A stretch of 6,050 nucleotides of DNA from UBA7672 sp035995285. Its GTDB lineage: Bacteria > Pseudomonadota > Alphaproteobacteria > Caulobacterales > Hyphomonadaceae. A program made the position numbers and the translations under genes. The notes under the pieces are model-generated. The model was given only the letters and a program-made list of their open reading frames with translations. It was not told the origin of the DNA and did not search any database. The DNA lies in assembly GCA_035995285.1 (NCBI GenBank), contig DASYKO010000420.1, positions 1 to 6,050 of the forward strand, given 5' to 3'. Of this stretch, positions 1 through 6,050 are shown piece after piece (the stretch's first letter is position 1; each line of letters starts with the position of its first letter).

Positions 1-200
1 TTCCAGCTCGCCTGCAGGTCCTGGTTGAAGCACGAGCCGCCCTTGAGGCGGGCCCACAGGCCGTTCTGTTGCACGTCGATATTCTTCGAATGCCCGACCC
101 AGACTTCGCCGGTGACGGAATTGCGGACCGCAAACACGCCCGTGGGCTGTTTGCGCTCCGCATACTGCCGCATCAATTCCTCGCGCCTCGCCTTGTCCAT
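1..200 (-). CDS. GIY-YIG nuclease-family small protein, N-terminal part (runs off left edge)
   Basis: The first 66 codons and two further bases are visible; the 3' end lies outside the window. The start ATG (complement of 198-200) is preceded by GGGAG with a 6-base spacer, which fixes it well. The protein opens with a charged helix (residues 1-18) and then shows a degenerate GIY-YIG pattern: G21-V22-F23, then R26-N27 and T30-G31-E32, and W34-V35-G36. A possible equivalent of the family's catalytic arginine is R51. The segment ending in NQDLQASW (residues 59-66) resembles the 'NPALQ.DW' element of short stand-alone GIY-YIG proteins common in bacteria, as I recall them. These are typically about 100 residues, so roughly half may be visible. 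No signal peptide or membrane segment is seen, so it is probably cytoplasmic. Nuclease activity is inferred from the family only, and the substrate is unknown. It lies 30 bases after the hydrolase gene and may be cotranscribed with it. Confidence 0.72.
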   Translation of the reverse strand, partial: MDKARREELMRQYAERKQPTGVFAVRNSVTGEVWVGHSKNIDVQQNGLWARLKGGSCFNQDLQASW

Positions 201-206
201 TGCTGG

Positions 207-211
207 CTCCC
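207..211 (-). promoter_or_regulatory. Ribosome binding site for the GIY-YIG gene
   Basis: The minus strand reads GGGAG followed by 6 bases and then ATG at 200. It supports the start chosen for the GIY-YIG-type gene and lies inside the 30-base gap after the upstream hydrolase gene. Confidence 0.7.
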
Positions 212-230
212 TACAGGCGCGGCGACAGGA

Positions 231-1190
231 TCAGCCGGCGACCCAAACGAACTTGTCGCCCTGCTTCTCGTACTTGCCGATGCCGGGGAAGGGGAAGTGA
301 ACGGCGTAGATCTTCTGGCCCGAAGCCGCCCAGGCTTCCAGCTCCGCCTTGCGGCTCGCCTGCGCAACCTTGGCGTCGCCGTCGAAGGCGATCGTCCAGT
401 CCGGCTGCTGCACCGAGATGATCGAGTGGTGCATCACGTCGCCCTGATAGAGGATCGAATCCGCGCCTGACGTAATCAGGTAGCCCGAATGCCCCGGCGT
501 GTGGCCCTTGATGTCCACCGCCTTCACTTGGCCCGGGATGATCTCCGCATCCGGCTGGAATTCCACGACCTTCGGCGTGATCACGGTCACCAGCGCCTCC
601 ATCGGCTTCTGGCTCTTCAGCGAGGCCCACTCATTTGCCGACATGTGGATCGCAGCGTTCGGGAAGGCAAGCGTGCCATCCTTCACCAGGCCGCCGACAT
701 GATCGCCGTGGGCATGGCTGATGAAGATGTCAGTGACTTTGTCGGCGGCGCCGCCCGCGGCAGCAAACGACGCAGCGAACTTGCCCGTCGTCTCCGGCCA
801 CATCGCGCCGCCCGTGCCGGTGTCGAACAGCAGGACATGATCGCCCGTGTTGACGATCAGCGGCTGGATCGAAAGCTCGATCATGTCCGTCGGCAGGTTT
901 GCCGCCTTCAGCACGGCATCGACATCCGCCTTCTTCTTGTTAGTCGCGAGCGTCTTGTTGTCGTTCGGCACAGCCCCGCCGCCATCGCTCAGGGCGGCCG
1001 CTTCATACGCGCCGATCTTGAAGGGCTTGGAATCCGGAGTTTCGGTGAACGCTGCAATCGCCGGTGCAACAGGCGCTGCGGGTTCGGCGGGCGCTGCAGG
1101 CGCAGCCGCTTCCTCGGTCTTGGGCGAGCAGGCGGCGAGGCTCAGGGCCACGACAGCAACAGACGTGAATACGGAAAGGCGGTTGAACAT
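231..1190 (-). CDS. MBL-fold metallo-hydrolase, predicted lipoprotein (methyl parathion hydrolase/lactonase-like)
   Basis: This 319-residue protein has an export signal: basic N-terminus (N3-R4), hydrophobic core (residues 5-19) and lipobox L18-A19-A20-C21. Ser at +2 predicts outer-membrane anchoring after lipidation of C21. An Ala/Pro-rich linker (about residues 27-47) leads into the catalytic domain. All metal-binding motifs of the metallo-beta-lactamase superfamily are present: H159-x-H161-x-D163-H164, H234 in GHTPGHS, D251 in YQGD and H298 in AVHFPFPGIG. The ALSDG element near residue 66, the DTGTGG strand (123-128) and the C-terminal HFPFPGIG motif resemble the methyl parathion hydrolase branch, which also contains lactonases. 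It is probably a dinuclear zinc hydrolase, but its substrate (ester, lactone or phosphotriester) cannot be read from sequence. The open frame extends upstream to an ATG at 1244. I chose 1190 because AGGAG sits 6 bases before it and the lipoprotein signal begins there. It is complete, with a TGA stop at 231-233. Confidence 0.9.
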   Translation of the reverse strand: MFNRLSVFTSVAVVALSLAACSPKTEEAAAPAAPAEPAAPVAPAIAAFTETPDSKPFKIGAYEAAALSDGGGAVPNDNKTLATNKKKADVDAVLKAANLPTDMIELSIQPLIVNTGDHVLLFDTGTGGAMWPETTGKFAASFAAAGGAADKVTDIFISHAHGDHVGGLVKDGTLAFPNAAIHMSANEWASLKSQKPMEALVTVITPKVVEFQPDAEIIPGQVKAVDIKGHTPGHSGYLITSGADSILYQGDVMHHSIISVQQPDWTIAFDGDAKVAQASRKAELEAWAASGQKIYAVHFPFPGIGKYEKQGDKFVWVAG

Positions 1191-1196
1191 GGCGAT

Positions 1197-1201
1197 CTCC
1201 T
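1197..1201 (-). promoter_or_regulatory. Ribosome binding site for the MBL-fold lipoprotein gene
   Basis: The minus strand reads AGGAG, 6 bases before the ATG at 1190. This decides the start: the longer reading from 1244 would add 18 residues in front of the lipoprotein signal and would begin just upstream of the GFA stop codon (1253-1255), inside the 62-base gap. Confidence 0.8.
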
Positions 1202-1252
1202 CGAAAGCGCGCGAAGAGGTACGTCCGTTCGAGGCGGCAAGCAATGTGGAGT

Positions 1253-1654
1253 CTATTCCCGCGGCCCCGGCCAGCTCTCGCGCGCGTGCTCGTCCACGAT
1301 CGGCATGCCCTTGCCGGTAGCAGCGCGTATCGGCAGGCCTGTCATGTCGAAGTCATCGAGACACTTCAGGTTGACGCCGAAATGGTCCGGCATCGAGCGC
1401 TTCCTGTGGAAGGGATAAATTCCGCAAATGGAGCAGAAGTAATGCTTCGCGATGCGCGCATTCCACTGGTAGAGGCCGAGCTTGTCCTCCCCCTGCGTGA
1501 CCTTCAGCCGGCTTTCGTGGACATTCGCCATCACAGCGTTTTTCTTCGAGCAGAGCGAACAATCGCAGGTATAGCCCTCCGGAATCGGCCCCTCGACCGT
1601 AAAGCGCACCGCCCCGCAATGGCAGGAACCGTTGTAAGTCATGGGTGTTTCCAT
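1253..1654 (-). CDS. GFA-family (glutathione-dependent formaldehyde-activating enzyme/CENP-V fold) zinc protein
   Basis: This 133-residue protein has the full cysteine pattern of the family: C11-x-C13, C30-x-C32-x2-C35 and C74-x2-C77. By comparison with Paracoccus Gfa, C11, C13, C74 and C77 would hold the structural zinc, and C30, C32 and C35 the second, putatively catalytic zinc. The GSCHCGAVRF opening and the segment FCSICGIYPFHRKR followed by FGVN and a CLD motif match a widespread bacterial subfamily of unknown substrate. Gfa was named for condensing formaldehyde with glutathione, but that activity has been questioned and should not be assumed here. The protein is probably cytoplasmic, with no signal peptide. 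There are two candidate starts: ATG at 1654, used here, and ATG at 1642, which gives 129 residues starting MTYNGSCHCG. The shorter form fits the family and has a weak GGA about 7 bases upstream, so it may be the true start. The gene is probably first in an operon with the hydrolase, 62 bases downstream. Confidence 0.9.
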   Translation of the reverse strand: METPMTYNGSCHCGAVRFTVEGPIPEGYTCDCSLCSKKNAVMANVHESRLKVTQGEDKLGLYQWNARIAKHYFCSICGIYPFHRKRSMPDHFGVNLKCLDDFDMTGLPIRAATGKGMPIVDEHARESWPGPRE

Positions 1655-1732
1655 CTGGCCGCAGCCTGGACTAGTCTCCTAGCATTGCAGCGGCGCGGGC
1701 TGAAGTTGCGCCAGACATAAAGGGAGCGTGGG
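1655..1732. promoter_or_regulatory. Divergent intergenic region, presumed to carry both promoters
   Basis: These 78 bases separate the minus-strand GFA gene from the plus-strand small membrane protein gene, so the start signals of both transcription units should lie here or just inside the genes. This is inferred from layout: I see no confident -35/-10 pair on either strand. It contains an 8-bp palindrome GACTAGTC at 1669-1676, which could be chance, and the plus-strand ribosome binding site at 1721-1726. Confidence 0.35.
1721..1726 (+). promoter_or_regulatory. Ribosome binding site for the small membrane protein gene
   Basis: AGGGAG lies 6 bases before the ATG at 1733. This well-spaced site supports translation of a short open frame that has no recognised family. 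Confidence 0.75.
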
Positions 1733-2053
1733 ATGTTCGGTGGTCTCGACACGGATCTGGCGGCAGTCGCAGGGATGGCTGGTCTCGGCGGCAGCGCGGT
1801 TGCCGGCATTGGCGCAGCAATCTTCTTCAAGGGCCTGATCGGCCGCATCATTGCCCAGCTGGTCGTCACAACCCTCCTGTCCTTCGCGGGCTTCATCGCG
1901 CTGTTCAACGTGCTGGGCTTCCAGATCATTCCGCCAAAGGAAATCGCCGGCGTGCAGATCCCCGGCTCGACGAACTTCGCTCCGTCTTCCGCGCCGACGG
2001 AAGCCGCGCCCGCCGATGGCGCCGCCTACATCAAATCGCCCTGGCGGAAATAG
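1733..2053 (+). CDS. Small two-segment membrane protein of unknown function
   Basis: This 106-residue protein starts at an ATG with a good ribosome binding site. I do not recognise a family. Two hydrophobic segments are visible: a Gly/Ala-rich one at about residues 10-32, with glycines at 14, 17, 19, 20, 25 and 27, and a more aliphatic one at about 38-66. They are joined by a short basic turn (K33 and R38), which suggests a helical hairpin. The basic turn would favour a cytoplasmic loop with both ends outside, by the positive-inside rule. The tail (about 67-106) is polar, rich in Pro, Ala and Ser, and ends in a basic patch (K101 to K106). There is no cleavable signal or catalytic motif. Codon use looks like that of the neighbours. 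The gene is divergent from the GFA gene and convergent with gltB, so it is probably monocistronic. The ribosome binding site, the membrane-like pattern and the terminator after it make it a believable real gene. Confidence 0.75.
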   Translation: MFGGLDTDLAAVAGMAGLGGSAVAGIGAAIFFKGLIGRIIAQLVVTTLLSFAGFIALFNVLGFQIIPPKEIAGVQIPGSTNFAPSSAPTEAAPADGAAYIKSPWRK

Positions 2054-2063
2054 GACAAGCGAC

Positions 2064-2085
2064 AGCGGCGGATCACTCCGCCGCT
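2064..2085. terminator. Shared hairpin between convergent genes, candidate bidirectional terminator
   Basis: A perfect 9-bp inverted repeat has arms AGCGGCGGA (2064-2072) and TCCGCCGCT (2077-2085) around a 4-base loop (2073-2076). On the plus strand it begins 10 bases after the small membrane protein's stop and is followed by a short T run (TTT at 2085-2087). On the minus strand the arm at 2077-2085 encodes the end of GltB, and the loop reads GTGA, containing gltB's TGA stop. There is no long T tract on either side, so intrinsic termination efficiency is uncertain. The GC-rich stem and its position between convergent genes support a terminator role. Confidence 0.6.
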
Positions 2086-5000
2086 TTCAGCTCCAGAGGC
2101 GCCGCGAGCAGGCGCAGCGATTCCTTCGGCACGACGTGCACGAAGTTGCGCAGCTCCAGCGCCCAGTTGTCGAGGATGGTGCGGGCGTGGATGGAGCCCG
2201 TCTTGGCGACGTGCTCCTCGATCAGCGCTTTCAACACGCCGGTCCAGTGCTCGGTGACGACCGGCTTCCAGATGATGGATTCCGGATTGGCGATGACATC
2301 GAAGCGCTTGTCCGGATCGTAGAGGAAAGCCATCCCGCCCGTCATGCCTGCGCCGAAGTTATGGCCCACGGCGCCGAGGATCACGGCCACGCCACCGGTC
2401 ATGTACTCGCACCCATTCGAGCCGCAGCCTTCAACGACTACAGTCGCGCCCGAGTTACGCACGGCAAAGCGCTCGCCCGCCTGGCCCGCCGCGAACAGCT
2501 TGCCGGAGGTTGCGCCGTAGAGAACCGTGTTACCGATGATCGTGTTGTCCCTGGCGCGATACTTCGCCGTAGACGGCTGCTTCAGGATGATGGTCGCGCC
2601 TGACAGGCCCTTGCCGACATAATCGTTGGCGTCGCCGATCACCTCGATGGTGAGACCCTTCACGCCGAACGCGCCGAGCGACTGGCCGCACGAGCCATCG
2701 AGCCCGATCCACAGCCGGCCTTCCGGCAGGCCGTCCATGCCGTACTTGCGCACGATGTGGCTCGATGCCCGCGCGCCGATGGCGCGGTGAACGTTGCGCA
2801 CGTGATAGTCGAGCTGCATCTTCTCGCCGCGCTCGAAGAAAGCGGCGCCATCGCGCAGCATCTGTTCGTCCAGCGCCTCAGGCACCGCGTTGCGATGCGT
2901 CGGCTTGTAGGTGACTCTTGCTTCAGGATCAGCACGAACAAGAAGCGGAGACAGGTCGAGGTCGTCCAGCATGGCCGAGCCACGGCTGATCTGGGCGAGC
3001 AGGTCGGTGCGCCCGATCACTTCGTCCAGACGCGTGAAGCCCAGCTCGGCCAGGATCTCGCGCACTTCCTCGGCCACGAACGTCATCAGGTTGACGACCT
3101 TGTCGGCCGAGCCCGTGAACTTGGCGCGCAGCTTTTCATCCTGAGTGCAAACGCCGACAGGGCAGGTATTGGAATGGCACTGCCGCACCATGATGCAGCC
3201 CATGGCGATGAGGCTGGCCGTGCCGATGCCGTATTCCTCCGCGCCCAGCATCGCCGCTATGACGATGTCTCGCCCCGTACGCAAACCACCATCGGTGCGC
3301 AGCGTCACCTGGTCGCGCAGGTTGTTGAGCGTCAGCACGTGGTGCGCCTCGGCGAGGCCGATCTCCCACGGCAGGCCGGCGAACTTGATCGAGGACTGCG
3401 CGCTGGCGCCCGTGCCGCCATTGTGGCCGGAGATCAGGATCACGTCGGCCTTGGCCTTCGCCACGCCAGCCGCAATCGTGCCGACGCCGGAGCGGGAGAC
3501 GAGTTTCACGCAGACGCGGCAATCCGGATTGATCTGCTTGAGGTCGTAGATCAGCTGCGCGAGGTCCTCGATCGAATAGATGTCGTGGTGGGGAGGCGGC
3601 GAGATCAGCATCACGCCGGGCGTTGCATAGCGGTTGCGAGCGATGAATTCCGTCACCTTGAAGCCGGGCAGCTGGCCGCCTTCGCCGGGCTTGGCGCCCT
3701 GGGCGACCTTGATCTCGAGTTCCTTGCAGTTGTTGAGATACTCGGCGGTGACGCCAAAGCGCCCCGACGCGACTTGCTTGATCGCCGAGTTGGCGTTGTC
3801 GCCATTGGGCAGGGGCTTGTAGCGCTCGCGCACCTCTCCGCCTTCGCCACTCACCGACTTCGCACCGATGCGGTTCATGGCGATGTTGAGCGTGCCGTGC
3901 GCCTCCGGGCCGAGCGCGCCGAGAGACATGCCCGGCGTGACGAACCGCTTGCGGATTTCGTTCACCGACTGGACGTTGTCGAGCGAGGCCTTCTTGGCCT
4001 GCGGCTTGAAGTCGAGCAGGTCGCGCAGTTGCACGTTCTTCTTCCGCGCCGTGGCGAGCTTCGAATAGTTGCGGAAGGCGGCATACGAGTTGGTGTCGCA
4101 TGCATGCTGAAGCAGGTGGATCAGCTCGCCCGACAGCGCATGCGCATCGCCCGACGCGCGCACACGGTAGAAGCCGCCGACAGGCAGCACAGCCACGGCC
4201 ATGTTCCAGGCCTTGTCGTGCAGGTCGATGACCTTGCGCTCGAGGCCCGCAAGGCCGATGCCCGAGATGCGGCTGGTCATGCCGGGAAAGTAGTCGGCTA
4301 CGAGAGCGCGCGAGAGGCCAAGCGCCTCGAAATTATAGCCGCCGCGATAGGAGGAGATGACCGAGATGCCCATCTTCGACAGGATCTTCAGCAGGCCTGC
4401 CTCGATCGCCTTCTTGTAGTTGAGCACGACCTTGCCCAGCGGCTTGTCGCCGAACAGGCCCTTGGCGTGGCGATCGGCCAGCGTCTCCTGCGCGAGATAT
4501 GCGTTCACGCACGTCGCGCCGACGCCGACCAGAACGGCGAAGTAATGCGTGTCAGCACATTCGGCCGAGCGGACGGTGATGGAGCAGAAGGTGCGCAGGC
4601 CGTGGTTCACCAGCCATGAGTGCACGGCGCCCGCAGCGAGGATCATCGGGATCGCGGCTTTGTCGGCGTCCTGTCCTTCATCCGTCAGCACGATATGGCT
4701 GCGGCCAGACGAGACAGCGATGCGCGCCTCTTCCCGGATGCGGTCGATGGCTTCCTTCAGCGACAGTCCCGGCGATTTGCGCGAAATTGTGAAGGTGCAG
4801 TCGATCACCGCGACCTGTTCGCCGATCGTCTCCTGCATGCGCGCATACATGCCGTTGGTCAGCACGGGGCTTTCTAGAACAAACACATTCGTCTGCGTCT
4901 GGTCTTCGGCCAGGATGTTGCCGAGGTTCTTGAAGCGCGTGCGCAGGCTCATCACGCGCTCTTCGCGCAGCGGATCGATGGGAGGGTTGGTCACCTGCGC

Positions 5001-6050
5001 GAAATTCTGCCGGAAGAAGTGCGATAGCGGCCGGTAGTGATCCGATAGAACGGCGAGGGGGCTGTCGTCCCCCATCGAGCCCACGGCTTCCTTGCCGTCT
5101 TCCGCCATCGGCGAAAGGATGAGCTCCACATCCTCCATCGTCATGCCCGCGGCATGCTGGCGGCGCTGGAATTCCTGGCGGTCGTTGTAGAGACGCGCTT
5201 CCGGCCCGGGGCCGATCAGCGGCTCAAGTTCCACGACGTTCGAAAGCCACTCCTCGTACGGATGCGCGCTAGCGAGCTGGTCGAGCATCGCGGCGTGCTC
5301 GTAGAACTTGCCGTCCTTCACGTCGACCGCAATCATGCCGCCCGGGCCGACGCGGCCCTTGCGGATGATCTGTTCTTCGTCGATGGCGCACATGCCTGCC
5401 TCGGAGCCAACGGCGAGAACGCCGTCCTCGGTGAGGGCATAGCGCATGGGGCGCAGGCCGTTGCGGTCCATCCCCGCGATTGCCCAGCGGCCATCGAACA
5501 TGGCGAGCGCCGCCGGCCCATCCCACGGCTCCATCACGGAGTTGGCGTACGCATAGAGCGCCAGGTGCTTCCGAGCCGTGATCTTCTCGTCGCGCGACAC
5601 GGGCTCCGGAACGAGAAGCGTCTTCGCCATCGGGCCGGAGCGGCCGGCGCGCACAAGCAATTCGAACACGTTGTCGAGCGCCGCCGAGTCCGATCCGCCA
5701 GGTTGAACCACGGGTTTCACATCGTCGCCGTGCTCGCCGAAATTGTTCGAGACCATCTTGATCTCGTGGCTGCGCATCCAGTTGATGTTGCCCGAGATGG
5801 TGTTGATCTCGCCATTATGCGCCAGCATGCGAAAGGGCTGCGCCAGCCGCCATTGCGGGAAGGTGTTGGTGGAATAGCGCTGGTGGTAGATCGCCACCGC
5901 CGAGACGAAACGCTCGTCCTTCAGGTCGAGATAGAACGCGTCGATGTCGGCAGCGAGGAACATGCCCTTGTAGATCAGCGCGCGGCTGGAAAATGAGCAG
6001 ACATAGAGGTCCAGGTTGCTCTCGCGCGCGCGGCGTTCGATGCGGCGGCG
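2073..6050 (-). CDS. gltB: Glutamate synthase large (alpha) subunit, N-terminus beyond right edge
   Basis: It makes two glutamates from glutamine and 2-oxoglutarate, channelling ammonia from a glutaminase site to an FMN site; the protein is cytoplasmic. 1325 residues are visible. The frame is open to the window edge, so the ATG at 5963 is internal. By comparison with Azospirillum GltB, about 150 mature residues, including the catalytic N-terminal cysteine, are missing. Visible order: class II amidotransferase part (residues 1 to about 270), with HQRYST (56-61) and H78-N79-G80-E81; central domain (about 270-630); FMN/2-oxoglutarate domain (about 635-1070), with GMSLGALG, SGEGGE and GHNGGTGAS; and the 3Fe-4S ligands C952-x5-C958-x4-C963 (codons within 3162-3197). 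Last comes the GXGXG beta-helix domain (about 1075-1325), with GCGSNGCEYMTGG. No frameshift or missing key motif is seen. The bacterial NADPH enzyme needs GltD, which is not downstream here and may be upstream or elsewhere. Confidence 0.97.
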   Translation of the reverse strand, partial: RRRIERRARESNLDLYVCSFSSRALIYKGMFLAADIDAFYLDLKDERFVSAVAIYHQRYSTNTFPQWRLAQPFRMLAHNGEINTISGNINWMRSHEIKMVSNNFGEHGDDVKPVVQPGGSDSAALDNVFELLVRAGRSGPMAKTLLVPEPVSRDEKITARKHLALYAYANSVMEPWDGPAALAMFDGRWAIAGMDRNGLRPMRYALTEDGVLAVGSEAGMCAIDEEQIIRKGRVGPGGMIAVDVKDGKFYEHAAMLDQLASAHPYEEWLSNVVELEPLIGPGPEARLYNDRQEFQRRQHAAGMTMEDVELILSPMAEDGKEAVGSMGDDSPLAVLSDHYRPLSHFFRQNFAQVTNPPIDPLREERVMSLRTRFKNLGNILAEDQTQTNVFVLESPVLTNGMYARMQETIGEQVAVIDCTFTISRKSPGLSLKEAIDRIREEARIAVSSGRSHIVLTDEGQDADKAAIPMILAAGAVHSWLVNHGLRTFCSITVRSAECADTHYFAVLVGVGATCVNAYLAQETLADRHAKGLFGDKPLGKVVLNYKKAIEAGLLKILSKMGISVISSYRGGYNFEALGLSRALVADYFPGMTSRISGIGLAGLERKVIDLHDKAWNMAVAVLPVGGFYRVRASGDAHALSGELIHLLQHACDTNSYAAFRNYSKLATARKKNVQLRDLLDFKPQAKKASLDNVQSVNEIRKRFVTPGMSLGALGPEAHGTLNIAMNRIGAKSVSGEGGEVRERYKPLPNGDNANSAIKQVASGRFGVTAEYLNNCKELEIKVAQGAKPGEGGQLPGFKVTEFIARNRYATPGVMLISPPPHHDIYSIEDLAQLIYDLKQINPDCRVCVKLVSRSGVGTIAAGVAKAKADVILISGHNGGTGASAQSSIKFAGLPWEIGLAEAHHVLTLNNLRDQVTLRTDGGLRTGRDIVIAAMLGAEEYGIGTASLIAMGCIMVRQCHSNTCPVGVCTQDEKLRAKFTGSADKVVNLMTFVAEEVREILAELGFTRLDEVIGRTDLLAQISRGSAMLDDLDLSPLLVRADPEARVTYKPTHRNAVPEALDEQMLRDGAAFFERGEKMQLDYHVRNVHRAIGARASSHIVRKYGMDGLPEGRLWIGLDGSCGQSLGAFGVKGLTIEVIGDANDYVGKGLSGATIILKQPSTAKYRARDNTIIGNTVLYGATSGKLFAAGQAGERFAVRNSGATVVVEGCGSNGCEYMTGGVAVILGAVGHNFGAGMTGGMAFLYDPDKRFDVIANPESIIWKPVVTEHWTGVLKALIEEHVAKTGSIHARTILDNWALELRNFVHVVPKESLRLLAAPLELKAAE

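Noticed and set aside
1191..1244. An 18-residue N-terminal extension of the MBL lipoprotein starting at 1244
   Set aside because: The ATG at 1190 has AGGAG at ideal spacing and begins a typical lipoprotein signal. The extension would put polar residues ahead of the signal.
489..1418. A 309-codon plus-strand open frame across the MBL and GFA genes
   Set aside because: It is antisense to two genes with intact catalytic motifs and spans their junction. Its translation is Arg-rich with no domain, as expected of a shadow frame.
1669..1676. 8-bp palindrome GACTAGTC in the divergent gap as a possible operator
   Set aside because: It is a single short palindrome with no second copy or recognised regulator consensus, so it could easily be chance.
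2757..4619. A 620-codon plus-strand open frame antisense to gltB
   Set aside because: It lies wholly inside gltB, whose protein shows all family domains. Long antisense frames are expected opposite GC-rich genes, and its translation is Arg/Ala/His/Asp-rich without any recognisable domain.
5961..5963. ATG at 5963 as the gltB start
   Set aside because: The frame stays open to 6050, and the upstream codons (including ...YVCSFSSRALIYKG) match the conserved GltB amidotransferase region, so this methionine is internal.
5154..5996. A 280-codon plus-strand open frame opposite the amidotransferase part of gltB
   Set aside because: It is a shadow of gltB with Arg/Ala/Val/His-biased composition and no domain or credible ribosome binding site.
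6018..6034. Alternating CG run near the right edge, possible Z-DNA or repeat
   Set aside because: It encodes ordinary Arg/Ala codons of GltB and is too short to stand out in GC-rich coding DNA.

Overview
This GC-rich window looks like ordinary chromosomal DNA from an alphaproteobacterium. The glutamate synthase sequence, the GFA and GIY-YIG subfamilies and the strong third-position G/C bias all fit that group. A Hyphomonadaceae/Caulobacterales-type host is my best guess from memory of similar proteins, but the window has no rRNA or other phylogenetic marker to settle it. I see no mobile element, CRISPR array, tRNA, rRNA or phage gene.

Layout. Positions 1-1654 hold three minus-strand genes. 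In transcription order they are a GFA-family (CENP-V/Gfa fold) zinc protein (1654-1253), a metallo-beta-lactamase-fold hydrolase with a lipoprotein signal (1190-231), and the first 66 codons of a small GIY-YIG-type protein (200 to the left edge). The gaps are 62 and 30 bases, so a small operon is plausible. A 78-base divergent gap (1655-1732) separates this group from a plus-strand gene for a 106-residue protein with two predicted membrane segments and no function I recognise (1733-2053). That gene runs towards gltB, which fills the rest of the window on the minus strand (2073-6050). gltB encodes the large subunit of glutamate synthase, and its first roughly 150 mature codons lie beyond the right edge. 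The convergent gene ends are separated by 19 bases and share a perfect 9-bp hairpin whose loop contains the gltB stop codon.

How the genes relate. GltB makes glutamate from glutamine and 2-oxoglutarate and is core nitrogen metabolism. The three-gene cluster has no evident pathway link to it. The hydrolase most resembles the methyl parathion hydrolase/lactonase-like branch of the MBL superfamily and is probably anchored on the outer membrane, facing the periplasm or outside. The GFA and GIY-YIG proteins have no export signal and should be cytoplasmic. Every gap is under 100 bases, so there is no room for a hidden larger gene. I did not find a convincing new multi-gene system. The items most worth a second look are the stop-codon hairpin, the lipoprotein hydrolase and the unassigned small membrane protein.
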